The notes below the pieces were generated by a model. That model did no database searches and had not been told where the DNA came from. It was given only the letters and a program-made list of their open reading frames with translations. The position numbers were made by a program, and so were the translations under genes. From Acidimicrobiales bacterium (GTDB taxonomy: Bacteria; Actinomycetota; Acidimicrobiia; Acidimicrobiales; Aldehydirespiratoraceae): DNA of 38,912 bases. Where the stretch lies: contig JAJCXZ010000072.1 in NCBI GenBank assembly GCA_029263175.1, forward strand, positions 1 to 38,912. Reading direction: 5' to 3'. Shown in pieces: positions 18,151 through 26,737 of the stretch (position 1 is the stretch's first letter; each line of letters begins with the position of its first letter).

Positions 18151-19253
18151 GCGCGCTCAAAGCTGTCGTGCTGCGCCCTGGCCGTCCCGCGTTCGGAGAG
18201 ATTCGCCGCACGCAGACGTGGCTGCGACTGTTTCGTGCTGCCGGCGGGGAGGCCACCGACTTGGGATTCCTCGATCGGAAACTGCTCGGCCCGACGATCT
18301 CCGACGCCCGTCGGCTCCTCCGTCGAGAGATGGTGCCGGAGGCCGCGGTGTGGCGTGGGGGAGTGGTGGCCGAGCGCCTTCGGGCCCTTGAGCCTGATGT
18401 CGTTGTGCTCCAGACAAGCCGGGCGTATCGACCAGAGGTCGTCGACGGCCCGTGGGTGACGATCCTTGACCTCGTCGATCGCTTGAGTCTGAGCTATCGA
18501 CAACGGGCGCGGCTTGCGCCGTCGCGGGCGAAGGGCGAACTGCTTCGTCGGCTCGCTGAGGCGCACGAGGGTTTTGAGGCTGGGGCTCGAGACCGCTGCT
18601 CACAGGTGGTCGCCGCCGGTTGGGGCGACTCCGCCCATCTGGGGGCAACGTGGGTCCCGAATCTTGTCGATCCATCACAACGACCTGCCGGCTCGACGGC
18701 CAAGCCCTACGACGCCGTGTTTTTCGGTTCGCTTGGCTACGCCCCAAATGTTGAGGCCCTTCGCTGGCTGGCTCAGAGTGACACGGGTGATCTCGATCTC
18801 CGGATCCTCATCGCCGGCCATGCACCCACCGACGAGGTGCGTCATCTCTGCCGCTCCCGGGGCTGGGAACTCGTCGAGGACTATCCGTCCAACGACTGGC
18901 TGGTGGAGCAGGCCACGATCTCTCTCGCTCCGCTGCGTTCCACCGCCGGCATCCAGAACAAGGTGCTCGAAGCGGCAGCCCTCGGTCTTCCTCAGGTCGT
19001 GGCGCCGGCCGCGCTCGCCGGGATGCGCGAAGGCTTCCCCGCAGTTGTGGCCGACACGCCCGACGAGTTCTTGGCGAGCGCCCGCCGACTGGTGGACGAC
19101 ACTCAGCATCGGCGACGCCTCGCCGACGACGCCTGGGCCTACGCCCATTCCAACTACACCGTTGATGGGTGGCTGCCGACCCTCTGGGAGCTCGTGAGTC
19201 CATCCGACGCGGTCGCCCCTGCGTGGGTGTCACAACCGAAGCTAGCGGGATGA
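18147..19253 (+). CDS. GT4-like glycosyltransferase
   Basis: This 368-residue GT-B-fold glycosyltransferase starts MSALKAVVLRPGRP. The N-terminal acceptor half has VVVLQTSRAYRP, and the C-terminal donor half begins near residue 185 (DAVFFGSLGYAPNVEALRWL). Its nucleotide-sugar site includes LAPLRSTAGIQNKVLEAAALGLPQVV near 275. The Gly-rich N-terminal loop of many GT4 enzymes is not obvious. The start overlaps the previous stop by 4 bp (ATGA 18147-18150), and the next gene overlaps it in the same way. Its role in the cluster is extension of the glycan. Confidence 0.85.
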   Translation: MSALKAVVLRPGRPAFGEIRRTQTWLRLFRAAGGEATDLGFLDRKLLGPTISDARRLLRREMVPEAAVWRGGVVAERLRALEPDVVVLQTSRAYRPEVVDGPWVTILDLVDRLSLSYRQRARLAPSRAKGELLRRLAEAHEGFEAGARDRCSQVVAAGWGDSAHLGATWVPNLVDPSQRPAGSTAKPYDAVFFGSLGYAPNVEALRWLAQSDTGDLDLRILIAGHAPTDEVRHLCRSRGWELVEDYPSNDWLVEQATISLAPLRSTAGIQNKVLEAAALGLPQVVAPAALAGMREGFPAVVADTPDEFLASARRLVDDTQHRRRLADDAWAYAHSNYTVDGWLPTLWELVSPSDAVAPAWVSQPKLAG

Positions 19254-19996
19254 CCTCGAACGTCGCGTTCATAGTGGCGCCGTTTCGATCTGGCAGCACT
19301 GCGGTTTGGAACGCGTGCCGGTCATACGAAGGTGTCACCGCGTTCTACGAACCGCTTCACGAGAGATTGGTGTCGCTGGTCGCCCAGCCGCGTGAGATCG
19401 ATCCGACCCATGAGGGTGTGGAGCTCGACTACTTCGCTGAGTACCGCGCGCTCGATCCGGCGTGGCTTGCGGATGCTCACCACGACGTGGCTCCTCACGC
19501 GCATGGTGCGATGGCGAGCTCGGCCGCTCGCTCGGCCCTGCGCGCCTACGTCGAAGGACTCGCCGCGGTTTCTGATGGGCCAGTCGTGCTTCAGTTCAAC
19601 CGTGCCTGCCTGGCGATTCCAACCCTCTCCACGCTGTGGCCCGCCGCTCCGATCCTCGCGGTGACCCGACCGGTCGAGGAACGCTTGCAGTCGGCCCGTG
19701 CTCAGGAGAGCCAGAGCTTTGATTGGTACGAGGCCTGCGGAATGCACTGGGTCGATCCGGGTCTACGGACGAAAGCGGCGGTTGCCGTCCCTCGAGTCGC
19801 GACGACCCTCGCCCGGCTCTCCCCGAACTGGTTTCTCGAGGCCGCGAGGAATGTGCAGGCACGGTTCGAGGATGATGCGGGCCGCTACGCCAGCGCAATC
19901 TTCGAGCACCGGACGTTGCGTGACGATGATCTGGTGGCCCGGGTCGGGTCCATCCTCCAGCTCGGTTCCCTCGGGCTCCCGGCGGTGAGGTCGTGA
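19250..19996 (+). CDS. Sulfotransferase-like protein
   Basis: This 248-residue soluble protein begins VAFIVAPFRSGSTAVWNA, which matches the 5'-phosphosulfate-binding loop (RSGST) of PAPS-dependent sulfotransferases near residues 13-18. ILAVTRPVEERLQSA near 142 resembles the 3'-phosphate-binding region (R...S). Such enzymes transfer sulfate from PAPS to hydroxyls of glycans or lipids. Its place between a glycosyltransferase and the flippase, with 4-bp overlaps on both sides, points to sulfation of the repeat unit before export. The rest of the sequence is divergent. The ATG start at 19250 is fixed by the overlap and by the family N-terminus. Confidence 0.78.
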   Translation: MTSNVAFIVAPFRSGSTAVWNACRSYEGVTAFYEPLHERLVSLVAQPREIDPTHEGVELDYFAEYRALDPAWLADAHHDVAPHAHGAMASSAARSALRAYVEGLAAVSDGPVVLQFNRACLAIPTLSTLWPAAPILAVTRPVEERLQSARAQESQSFDWYEACGMHWVDPGLRTKAAVAVPRVATTLARLSPNWFLEAARNVQARFEDDAGRYASAIFEHRTLRDDDLVARVGSILQLGSLGLPAVRS

Positions 19997-21219
19997 CCGC
20001 CGTGCTTTCCGCTCGTGTCAACGCCCTCCGAGGACACTTGTCATCCGGTTCGCTCCCCGTCCTTGCTGTTCGGGTAGTGGCCCAGGGCGCCGGACTGGTC
20101 GTTGTCCTGGCCGCGCTCGTGCTTCATGGGGCGGCGAACACCGGCATCTTTGTCCTGACCGTGACGATCTCCCAGATCGCCGCCATGCCCGTTGGTACCG
20201 GTTTCGGGCGGACGCTCACTCGCAACGTCTCACGATCAGACGAGCATGCGGCAACTGCGACGTGGACCTCGGGGGTTCTTGCCGCAGTCCCTCTCGTCGT
20301 GGTGTCGGTGGCTGCAGGTGCCGTCGTACTCGGTGACCTGCTGACGACGAGCGCGATGGTGGTATCGCTGGCCACATCGACTGCGGGGCTCTCGCTCCTA
20401 CAGATGAAATCTGCGGAGTATCGCGGGCAGGGGAAACCGGTGGCCACCTCGGTTCTGGAAGCGATCGTTCCGCAGGCCAGCGCGTTGATCGCCATCGGCT
20501 TCGGATTCTTCGGACCCGGTGCGTTCGTGGTCGCCAGGGGCGTCATTCTCCTGGTGTGCGCGCTCGTGATTGCCCGACCGCCTTCCTGGGATATCCGGCT
20601 GCGGTCGGATCTGGCGTCGTTGACATCCTCGTTCAACTCGGCGCTCATCGCCGGCACGCAGTTGCTGCTCGTTCGCTCGGATCTGCTCCTGATCGGGTGG
20701 CTCCTCGGTCCCGAGAAGGTGGCGTTCTACTCGATCATGCAACGCGTCGCAGAGACGGTGATATGGCCGACGGCGGCCCACCTCGTCGGAGCTGCGTCGA
20801 GATATGCAGCACCCGACCCGGGGCCGGCGCTTCATGACGTGGTTCTCTCCGATCGTCACGCCCTTCGGGCCGCGCAGCTCTTGTCCCTGGCCATCTCAGC
20901 CGTCGTGCTGTCAGCCGCGTTCGGTCTCAGCTTCGTGCGGCTCGACATGGGCATCGCCTTGGGTTTCCTTGTCGTCGGGAATCTCGTCGTGGTTCGCTAT
21001 GGGCCTGAGACCTCGTTGCTCATCATGCGCGACGAAGTGGCACGCGTTGCCCTCGTCGGCATGCTGGGGTTGACGATCAACCTCGTCGTTTCGTCGCTGT
21101 TGCTGCCAGTAGTGGGCGTGGGTGGCGCGGCTTTTGCCACACTCGCCTCAGTGGTGACCATGTACGTGTCGCTTCGCCAAATCGCTTTGCAGCGCATCGG
21201 CGTGACGGCGTCGGCCTAG
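19993..21219 (+). CDS. Wzx-like polysaccharide flippase
   Basis: This 408-residue polytopic protein of the MOP/oligosaccharide-flippase type should flip the lipid-linked repeat unit to the outer face of the membrane. About 12 hydrophobic segments span the whole length, for example GLVVVLAALVLHG near 37 and a C-terminal run near 350-395. The pattern NSALIAGTQLLLVRSDLLLIG followed by KVAFYSIMQRVAE near 215-250 is typical of the family. The GTG start overlaps the sulfotransferase stop by 4 bp. The gene is convergent with the next glycosyltransferase, and the two stop codons share the palindrome CTAG (21216-21219). No Wzy polymerase is evident in the cluster. Confidence 0.85.
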   Translation: MTAVLSARVNALRGHLSSGSLPVLAVRVVAQGAGLVVVLAALVLHGAANTGIFVLTVTISQIAAMPVGTGFGRTLTRNVSRSDEHAATATWTSGVLAAVPLVVVSVAAGAVVLGDLLTTSAMVVSLATSTAGLSLLQMKSAEYRGQGKPVATSVLEAIVPQASALIAIGFGFFGPGAFVVARGVILLVCALVIARPPSWDIRLRSDLASLTSSFNSALIAGTQLLLVRSDLLLIGWLLGPEKVAFYSIMQRVAETVIWPTAAHLVGAASRYAAPDPGPALHDVVLSDRHALRAAQLLSLAISAVVLSAAFGLSFVRLDMGIALGFLVVGNLVVVRYGPETSLLIMRDEVARVALVGMLGLTINLVVSSLLLPVVGVGGAAFATLASVVTMYVSLRQIALQRIGVTASA

Positions 21220-22409
21220 CCGATCAGGCGATCGAGTTCTGCGGCGTAGCGATCGCTCGCGAGGTCCCAGTTCCAGCTGGTCCGAGCATGTTGGCGGATG
21301 GCTGATCGATCAGTGCCGGGGAGGTCGGACAACACTCTGTGCAGCCCAGCAGCCAGTGCTTCCGGTGAGCGGTCGGCCAGCGCGCCGGTGATTCCCGGGG
21401 TCACGGTCTCGCGGTAGCCGCCTTCGTTCACGGCTACCACCGGAGTGCCGCAGGCCATTGCCTCGAGAGGGGTGAGACCGAGGGGTTCGACTCGCGCCGT
21501 TGCTATGACGGCAGATGCGCGCTGATAGCGCGAGACGAGGGTTGATTCGTCGATGTCGGCCTCGAGCACCAGCCGGACGCCGTGTTCCTTGGCCAGTGTG
21601 CGCAGCTTGTCGGCCTGGTTCGGTGCCGCTCGGTTGTGGATGATGCGCAACGCAGGTCGATCGGGCAACGGCAGTTGCCCCACCGCGGCAATGGCGAGGT
21701 CATGCCCCTTGCTGTCGTCCAGAGCACCCACGGCGACGATCTCGTGTTCGCGGTGGTCATCGGGCGGAAGCGTGAACTGGTCCTGGTCGGCACCCAACGG
21801 CAATACGGTGGAATCTCGCCCGTAGCCGCGCCAGATCGTCTCGCGGGAGTAGTGGCTGTTGCAGACGATCGCGGTGGCTGCTCTCGTCGCCGAGAGGTCC
21901 TGTCGGCGGGCCCAGCCCTCCAACAGGTCGAGAGGGAGTTCCGCGGTGCGACGAAGCGGCCCTCGTTCAGTTGGGTGACGGATTGCGTATTCGAAGCTGC
22001 GACGGCGGGGCTCTTGGGCCATGTAGAGGCTGGGGCCCGACAGATGACGAAGCAGGCTCGGGGCCTGGAGAAACCGTTGGTGGTGCACGACGGTTGCCGA
22101 TGCGGCGAGTTGCTCGATCTGACGGGCGATCTGGCGCTCCGCCTTGATGATGGCGGGGACGGCCCGCGTCCAGCGGCGAATACGACCTTCGCCACCGACC
22201 GGCGCTCGGTGACGATGAACCTCAGCAACTACGTCGGCCAGCGGAGCCAGGCGAGCACTCGCAAACGGGTCCTGGTCGGTGGGCTCCACCTCGTAGAGCA
22301 CGTACCGGTACCGCTGATTGGTCCGCCGGGTCAGCTCGAACATCGCGCGATGAGCACCGCCCGGTGGGAGGTGATGGTACAGAGCCACGACGGGGCGGGA
22401 GTCGGTCAT
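21216..22409 (-). CDS. GT4 glycosyltransferase (GT-B fold)
   Basis: This 397-residue GT4 glycosyltransferase starts MTDSRPVVALYHHLPPGGAHRAMFEL, where PPGGAHRA is the N-terminal nucleotide/acceptor loop. The C-terminal half begins near residue 220 with IVAVGALDDSKGHDLAIAA. The catalytic EX7E-type region is ARVEPLGLTPLEAMACGTPVVA near 310-330. It is transcribed towards the flippase and away from uvrC. The 119-bp gap to uvrC must hold divergent promoters. It is probably the last glycosyltransferase of the polysaccharide locus, but it is under separate control. Donor sugar unknown. Confidence 0.9.
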   Translation of the reverse strand: MTDSRPVVALYHHLPPGGAHRAMFELTRRTNQRYRYVLYEVEPTDQDPFASARLAPLADVVAEVHRHRAPVGGEGRIRRWTRAVPAIIKAERQIARQIEQLAASATVVHHQRFLQAPSLLRHLSGPSLYMAQEPRRRSFEYAIRHPTERGPLRRTAELPLDLLEGWARRQDLSATRAATAIVCNSHYSRETIWRGYGRDSTVLPLGADQDQFTLPPDDHREHEIVAVGALDDSKGHDLAIAAVGQLPLPDRPALRIIHNRAAPNQADKLRTLAKEHGVRLVLEADIDESTLVSRYQRASAVIATARVEPLGLTPLEAMACGTPVVAVNEGGYRETVTPGITGALADRSPEALAAGLHRVLSDLPGTDRSAIRQHARTSWNWDLASDRYAAELDRLIG

Positions 22410-22515
22410 GTCACCCGACTCCTTTGGCCTTGCGGGGAGGAGGCGCGATCGTTTCCAGAAGATTCGCCATGTGTTCTCATCGGCAGATCGGCGACCGTCG
22501 GTAGGTCTTTCGCCC

Positions 22516-22521
22516 TAGTCT
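22516..22521 (+). promoter_or_regulatory. -10 element of uvrC, apparently leaderless
   Basis: TAGTCT lies 7 nt before the uvrC ATG at 22529 and there is no Shine-Dalgarno. No convincing -35 was found. Confidence 0.4.
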
Positions 22522-22528
22522 CGGATCG

Positions 22529-24409
22529 ATGGTGCAGCGACCGCCGGCCGGCACGATTCCGGATACACCCGGCTCCTACCAATTCAAGGATGCCGAAGGT
22601 CGTGTGATCTATGTCGGCAAGGCGAAGAGCCTGCGTTCGCGCCTGTCGAACTACTTCCAGAATCCGCACAATCTCCCGTTGCGAACGCGGCAGATGGTGG
22701 AGACGGCTGAAACCGTCGAGTGGATGCAGGTCGGCAACGAGGTCGAGGCCCTGATGCTGGAGTACGCGCTGATCCAGCGGCACAAGCCGCGATTCAACGT
22801 GCGCTACATGGACGACAAGTCCTACCCGTTCTTGTGCGTCACCCTCCTCGATGAGTGGCCGCGAGCCATGGTGATGCGGGGCAAGCGCAAGAAGGGCAAT
22901 CGCTACTTCGGGCCCTACGGACAGGCCTACGCGATCCGCGACACACTCGATCTACTCCTTCGCACGTTCCCGATCCGAACCTGCACCGATGGCAAATACT
23001 CTCGCCACGAGAAACTCGGCAAGCCGTGCCTGTTGTTCCACATCGAGAAGTGTGCGGGGCCCTGTGTCGGAGAGATCGAGAAGGACGACTACGCCGAGCT
23101 CGTCCGGGAGCTGATCTCGTTCCTCGAGGGCGACACCGACGAGGTGATCGAGAGGCTGGAAGCCCAGATGGGTTCGGCCTCCGCCGCGCTCGAGTTCGAA
23201 CTGGCCGCTCATCTGCGCGACCGTCTGTCGGCAGTGCGCAAGGCGGTCGAGAAGCAGCAGATGGTCTTCAACCGCAACGAGGACGCTGATGTGATCGGAA
23301 TCTTCGGCGACGAGCTGGAAGCTGCAGTCCAGGTGTTCTTCGTGCGCAAGGGTCGGGTCATGGGCCGTCGCGGTTTTGTGGTCGACAAGGCCGAGGAACT
23401 CGACGACGCGGAGCTCGTCAGTCGCGTGCTCGAGCGGCTCTACTTCGACGACAATCCGGTGGGTTGGCCGAAGGAAGTGCTCGTGCCCGAGTTGCCGCAC
23501 GACCCGAAGCTCTACGAGGAGTGGCTCACCGAGGTTCGCGAGTCGAACGTCACGATCCGTATCCCGCAGCGTGGTGACAAGCGTCAGCTGCAGGCCACGG
23601 TCACCAAGAACGCAGAGGAGACCTTCAAGCGGCATCGGATGAAGCGGGCGGCGGATCACAACAGCCGTGCTCGGGCGCTCAACGAGCTCCAGGAGTACCT
23701 CGGTCTCCCGGCGGCTCCGCTGCGCATCGAGTGTTACGACATGAGTCACATTCAGGGCACCGACTATGTCGGCTCGATGGTGGTGGTGGAAGACGGCCTG
23801 CCGAAGAAGTCCGACTACCGGCGGTTCAAGATCAAGACCGTCGGTGGCAACGACGACTTCGCGGCGATGGAGGAAGTGCTGACTCGCCGCTTCACGGCGT
23901 ATCTGGCCGAGCGTGATGTGCCGGTCGAGCAACGGGAGGGCCGGTTCTCGTACCCGCCGCAGCTGCTGGTCGTCGACGGTGGCAAGGGGCAGCTGTCTTC
24001 TGCGGTGAAGGTGCTCGATGACCTTGGTCTCAGCGATGAGATCCCGGTTGTCTCCCTTGCCAAGCAGTTCGAAGAGGTGTTTGTGCCCGGCAAGTCCGAG
24101 TCGATCCGGCTGCCGCGGCAGAGCGAGGCGTTGTACATGCTTCAGCGGATTCGCGATGAGTCACATCGGTTCGCGATCACATTCCATCGTCAGCTCCGAG
24201 ACAAACGGATGACCAAAAGCGCACTCGACGACATCCCTGGGTTGGGACCGGCGCGCAAAAAACGGCTCGCCAAAGAGCTCGGTGGTGTGAACGCCGTGAA
24301 GCAGGCAGATCTCGACTCCCTCAAGAAGTTGCCCTGGTTGCCCGACGGGGTAGCAGAGAACGTCTTTCGTGCTCTGCACCGCCCCGGTGGGTCGGCAAGG
24401 AGATCCTGA
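22529..24409 (+). CDS. uvrC: UvrABC excinuclease subunit C (dual endonuclease)
   Basis: UvrC makes both incisions around the lesion in nucleotide excision repair. The 626-residue protein has the GIY-YIG nuclease domain at about residues 10-100 (PGSYQFKDAEGRVIYVGKAKSLRSRL), which makes the 3' cut. A Cys-containing linker follows (CLLFHIEKCAGPCVGEI), then a UVR motif near 210-245 (EFELAAHLRDRLSAVRKAV) that binds UvrB. The RNase H-like nuclease for the 5' cut is at about 390-540 (ECYDMSHIQGTDYVGSMVV, LLVVDGGKGQL). A helix-hairpin-helix pair near 570-615 is last (IPGLGPARKKRL). The gene is complete, and its start follows TAGTCT. Confidence 0.97.
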   Translation: MVQRPPAGTIPDTPGSYQFKDAEGRVIYVGKAKSLRSRLSNYFQNPHNLPLRTRQMVETAETVEWMQVGNEVEALMLEYALIQRHKPRFNVRYMDDKSYPFLCVTLLDEWPRAMVMRGKRKKGNRYFGPYGQAYAIRDTLDLLLRTFPIRTCTDGKYSRHEKLGKPCLLFHIEKCAGPCVGEIEKDDYAELVRELISFLEGDTDEVIERLEAQMGSASAALEFELAAHLRDRLSAVRKAVEKQQMVFNRNEDADVIGIFGDELEAAVQVFFVRKGRVMGRRGFVVDKAEELDDAELVSRVLERLYFDDNPVGWPKEVLVPELPHDPKLYEEWLTEVRESNVTIRIPQRGDKRQLQATVTKNAEETFKRHRMKRAADHNSRARALNELQEYLGLPAAPLRIECYDMSHIQGTDYVGSMVVVEDGLPKKSDYRRFKIKTVGGNDDFAAMEEVLTRRFTAYLAERDVPVEQREGRFSYPPQLLVVDGGKGQLSSAVKVLDDLGLSDEIPVVSLAKQFEEVFVPGKSESIRLPRQSEALYMLQRIRDESHRFAITFHRQLRDKRMTKSALDDIPGLGPARKKRLAKELGGVNAVKQADLDSLKKLPWLPDGVAENVFRALHRPGGSARRS

Positions 24410-24428
24410 CTGTCCTACGGCAGTCGGG
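24405..24428 (+). terminator. Hairpin at the uvrC stop codon
   Basis: CCTGACTG (24405-24412) pairs with CAGTCGGG (24421-24428) across an 8-nt loop, with one G-T pair. It includes the uvrC stop codon and lacks a T-run. A terminator without U-tail is possible, as often suggested for actinobacteria. Confidence 0.35.
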
Positions 24429-24471
24429 GAGATTGATACCGTGGGCACGCCGCGGGATCGAGGAGCCTGTC

Positions 24472-25980
24472 ATGAGCGACACAACCCCAACTACGGACAG
24501 CGGTGTGCTCCGCCCGTTCGTTCCCTCGGAGAGCGATCCGCTACCGCCGGTCGAACCCTCAGCGGTCGTCGTCCCGCCGCCGGCACCAGAGCCCGCCGCG
24601 CCCGCACCCGCGGATGAGCCGTGGATCCCGCCGGAGGCGCTTGGTTTGTTGCCGACCGCCGAGCCGACGGACATCACTCCTCCTCCGGAGCCGACGGACA
24701 TCACTCCTCCTCCGGAACCAGTTGTCGCCGATGAGCCGACACCGACTCCGGTCGTGGCCGATCCTGCTCCTCGCCCCGTTCCTCCCGTTGCTTCACCGGC
24801 CGGCGAGTCGCCCCCTGCGTCCACGGACGACAGCATCACGCTGCCGCGCAAACCATTCCTCATCGGCGCAGGTGTTGTAGCCCTCGTCATAGCGGCACTG
24901 GCGGCCTTGTGGCTGACGGGCGGCGACGATTCGTCGCCCGAGATCGCTGAGGACGGGTCGCCGAGCACCAGCACCGCAGCCGACACGGGCACCGATGGAA
25001 CCGGTGACCCGGCCGGACTCACGCAGGCCGACTTCGATGCTGTCGAGAGTGAGCTCGCGGCCAGCCAGGACCGAGTGACCGAGCTCGAGACTGAGCTGCT
25101 GGTGCAACCAATTCCGGCACTGCCGGGCACGGCCCTGCGCCGCATCATCGTTGCCGCCGACGCAAAGTTCGTCAGTGTCGGAGCCGATTCGGTCGCCGTG
25201 GTCGGACCGTTCGGCGCGTACGCCGCCATCGATCCGGCAACCAACTCCGTCACCGCCACCGGCCAGGTCGCATCGGGAGCCACGCGTGTCATGCGTACGG
25301 CCTCCGCAGTGTGGACCACCAACTACGGCGGTAGCGAAATCGTTCGGGTCGATCCGATCGCCAATGAGGTTCTCTCGACATTCCCGTTCCCGGGCCCTGA
25401 TGGCATCGCCAAGGATGACGGGAATCTGATCGTCGCCTCGCACGACGGCTTGTTCGTCGCTCGGGTCAACTCCGCCGATGGCGAGATCCTCGACCAAGTT
25501 GATGTGCAGGGCAAGCCGACTGCTGTGGCGGTCACGACCAACTTCGGTATCTGGGCCGCCATCTTCGACACCGGCGAACTCGTGCGGATCGATTCTGATT
25601 CGTTCGAGATCGTCGAGCGTGTGATCGTTGGTGCGGGTCCGGTCGGTCTCACCGTTCACGAGGGTCTGGCGTGGGTCGCCAATCACGAAGAAGACACCAT
25701 CGCGGTTGTCGACTTGGAAACCGCTGAGGTCCTCGAGACGATCGCGGTCGGGGCCGGCCCGACCGAAGTCGCCGTCCAGGGTGACTATGCCTGGGTGACC
25801 GTGACTGATGCGGGCAACCTCATACAGCTCGATACCGCCACCTACAAGATCGTGACCCAGACCCCGCTCGGCGCAAGCAGCCGTGGTGGGCCGACGGGAA
25901 TCGCAGTCGGCAACGGTTCGGTATGGGTTGCGGTCCAGGGCGAACGCTCCGTGGTCCGCGTCACCTTGCCCGAGCGGTGA
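24472..25980 (+). CDS. Membrane-anchored protein with Pro-rich N-terminus and external beta-propeller
   Basis: This 502-residue protein is of unknown function. Residues 1-125 are cytoplasmic and rich in Pro, Ala and Glu, including a nine-residue repeat (EPTDITPPP) twice at 64-81. One membrane helix is at about 127-150 (FLIGAGVVALVIAALAALWL). A Ser/Thr/Asp-rich linker and a short coiled coil follow (ESELAASQDRVTELETEL). Then come about six blades of YVTN/NHL-like beta-propeller at about 215-500, recognisable by repeats such as VDLETAEVLETIAVGAGPTEVAVQGDYAWV. Propellers of this kind usually bind proteins or ligands outside the cell. The ATG at 24472 has AGGAG 6 nt upstream, better than an in-frame start at 24433. 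The methyltransferase gene starts 14 nt downstream. Confidence 0.8.
   Translation: MSDTTPTTDSGVLRPFVPSESDPLPPVEPSAVVVPPPAPEPAAPAPADEPWIPPEALGLLPTAEPTDITPPPEPTDITPPPEPVVADEPTPTPVVADPAPRPVPPVASPAGESPPASTDDSITLPRKPFLIGAGVVALVIAALAALWLTGGDDSSPEIAEDGSPSTSTAADTGTDGTGDPAGLTQADFDAVESELAASQDRVTELETELLVQPIPALPGTALRRIIVAADAKFVSVGADSVAVVGPFGAYAAIDPATNSVTATGQVASGATRVMRTASAVWTTNYGGSEIVRVDPIANEVLSTFPFPGPDGIAKDDGNLIVASHDGLFVARVNSADGEILDQVDVQGKPTAVAVTTNFGIWAAIFDTGELVRIDSDSFEIVERVIVGAGPVGLTVHEGLAWVANHEEDTIAVVDLETAEVLETIAVGAGPTEVAVQGDYAWVTVTDAGNLIQLDTATYKIVTQTPLGASSRGGPTGIAVGNGSVWVAVQGERSVVRVTLPER
24661..24714 (+). repeat. Two perfect 27-bp tandem repeats in the Pro-rich region
   Basis: The 27-bp unit beginning GAGCCGACGGACATCACTCC occurs at 24661-24687 and again, identical, at 24688-24714. 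A partial third copy (GAACC) follows. It encodes EPTDITPPP twice. Identity at the DNA level suggests a recent duplication. Confidence 0.9.
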
Positions 25981-25993
25981 CAGGCTCACCTCG

Positions 25994-26737
25994 ATGACTG
26001 AACCCCAGTGGGACGAACACGCCGACTGGTGGCAACGAGAATTCACCGACGGCGTTGATCCCGAGTACGTCGAGCAGATCATTCCGCTCGCGCTCGAGAA
26101 CCTCCCGTCGAGTGGCCGAATCCTCGATCTGGGTACCGGCGAGGGGCAGATCGCCCGAGCGGCCACGACCGTGCTCGGGCTCGAGGTGGTCGGCATCGAC
26201 CCGACCGAATCGCAGATCTCTGCGGCCATCGAACGTGGCGGTGGGCCGGTCTACGCAATGGCCGGCAGCGACGCGCTGCCGCTTCCGGACCAGTCAGTCG
26301 ATGCCGTCGTCGTGTGCTTGGTGTTCGAACACGTGGATGCAATCGACGAGTCGATGGCGGAGGTTGCACGCGTGCTTCGCCCCGGCGGCACGTTCGTGTT
26401 CTTCCTGAATCACCCATTGCTGCAGACCCCTGGCAGCGGCATGATCATCGATCACATGATCGAACCGCCCGAGACCTATTGGCGGATCGGCCCATACATC
26501 CCCGAGGCCGTCACGATCGAAGAGGTGCAAAAGGATGTCTACGTTCGCTTCGTGCACCGGCCGCTGAGCCGATATGTCAACGCCATGATCGATGCCGGCA
26601 TGACACTCTCGGCGATGCACGAGCCGGCGCCGCCTCCGGGCTTCCTGGCCAAAGCGGGGGAGTACGAGCACGACGTCGTCGTCACCACGCCGCGGCTCCT
26701 GCTTCTCGTGGGCGAACGCACCGGTGGTACACGATGA
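25994..26737 (+). CDS. SAM-dependent class I methyltransferase
   Basis: This 247-residue enzyme has motif I in ILDLGTGEGQIARA near residue 43, the ribose-binding acidic residue in VVGIDPTESQI near 66, VVVCLVFEHVDA near 105 and LRPGGTFVFFLNHPLLQ near 127. It is a Methyltransf_11-type protein. The extra C-terminal region with YWRIGPYIPEA and FVHRPLSRYVNAM resembles small-molecule methyltransferases. The substrate is unknown. It lies 13 nt after the propeller gene, and its stop overlaps the rapZ start by 4 bp (ATGA), so it is co-transcribed with rapZ and yvcK. ATG 25994 is chosen; a longer frame from 25883 lies in the previous gene. Confidence 0.87.
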   Translation: MTEPQWDEHADWWQREFTDGVDPEYVEQIIPLALENLPSSGRILDLGTGEGQIARAATTVLGLEVVGIDPTESQISAAIERGGGPVYAMAGSDALPLPDQSVDAVVVCLVFEHVDAIDESMAEVARVLRPGGTFVFFLNHPLLQTPGSGMIIDHMIEPPETYWRIGPYIPEAVTIEEVQKDVYVRFVHRPLSRYVNAMIDAGMTLSAMHEPAPPPGFLAKAGEYEHDVVVTTPRLLLLVGERTGGTR

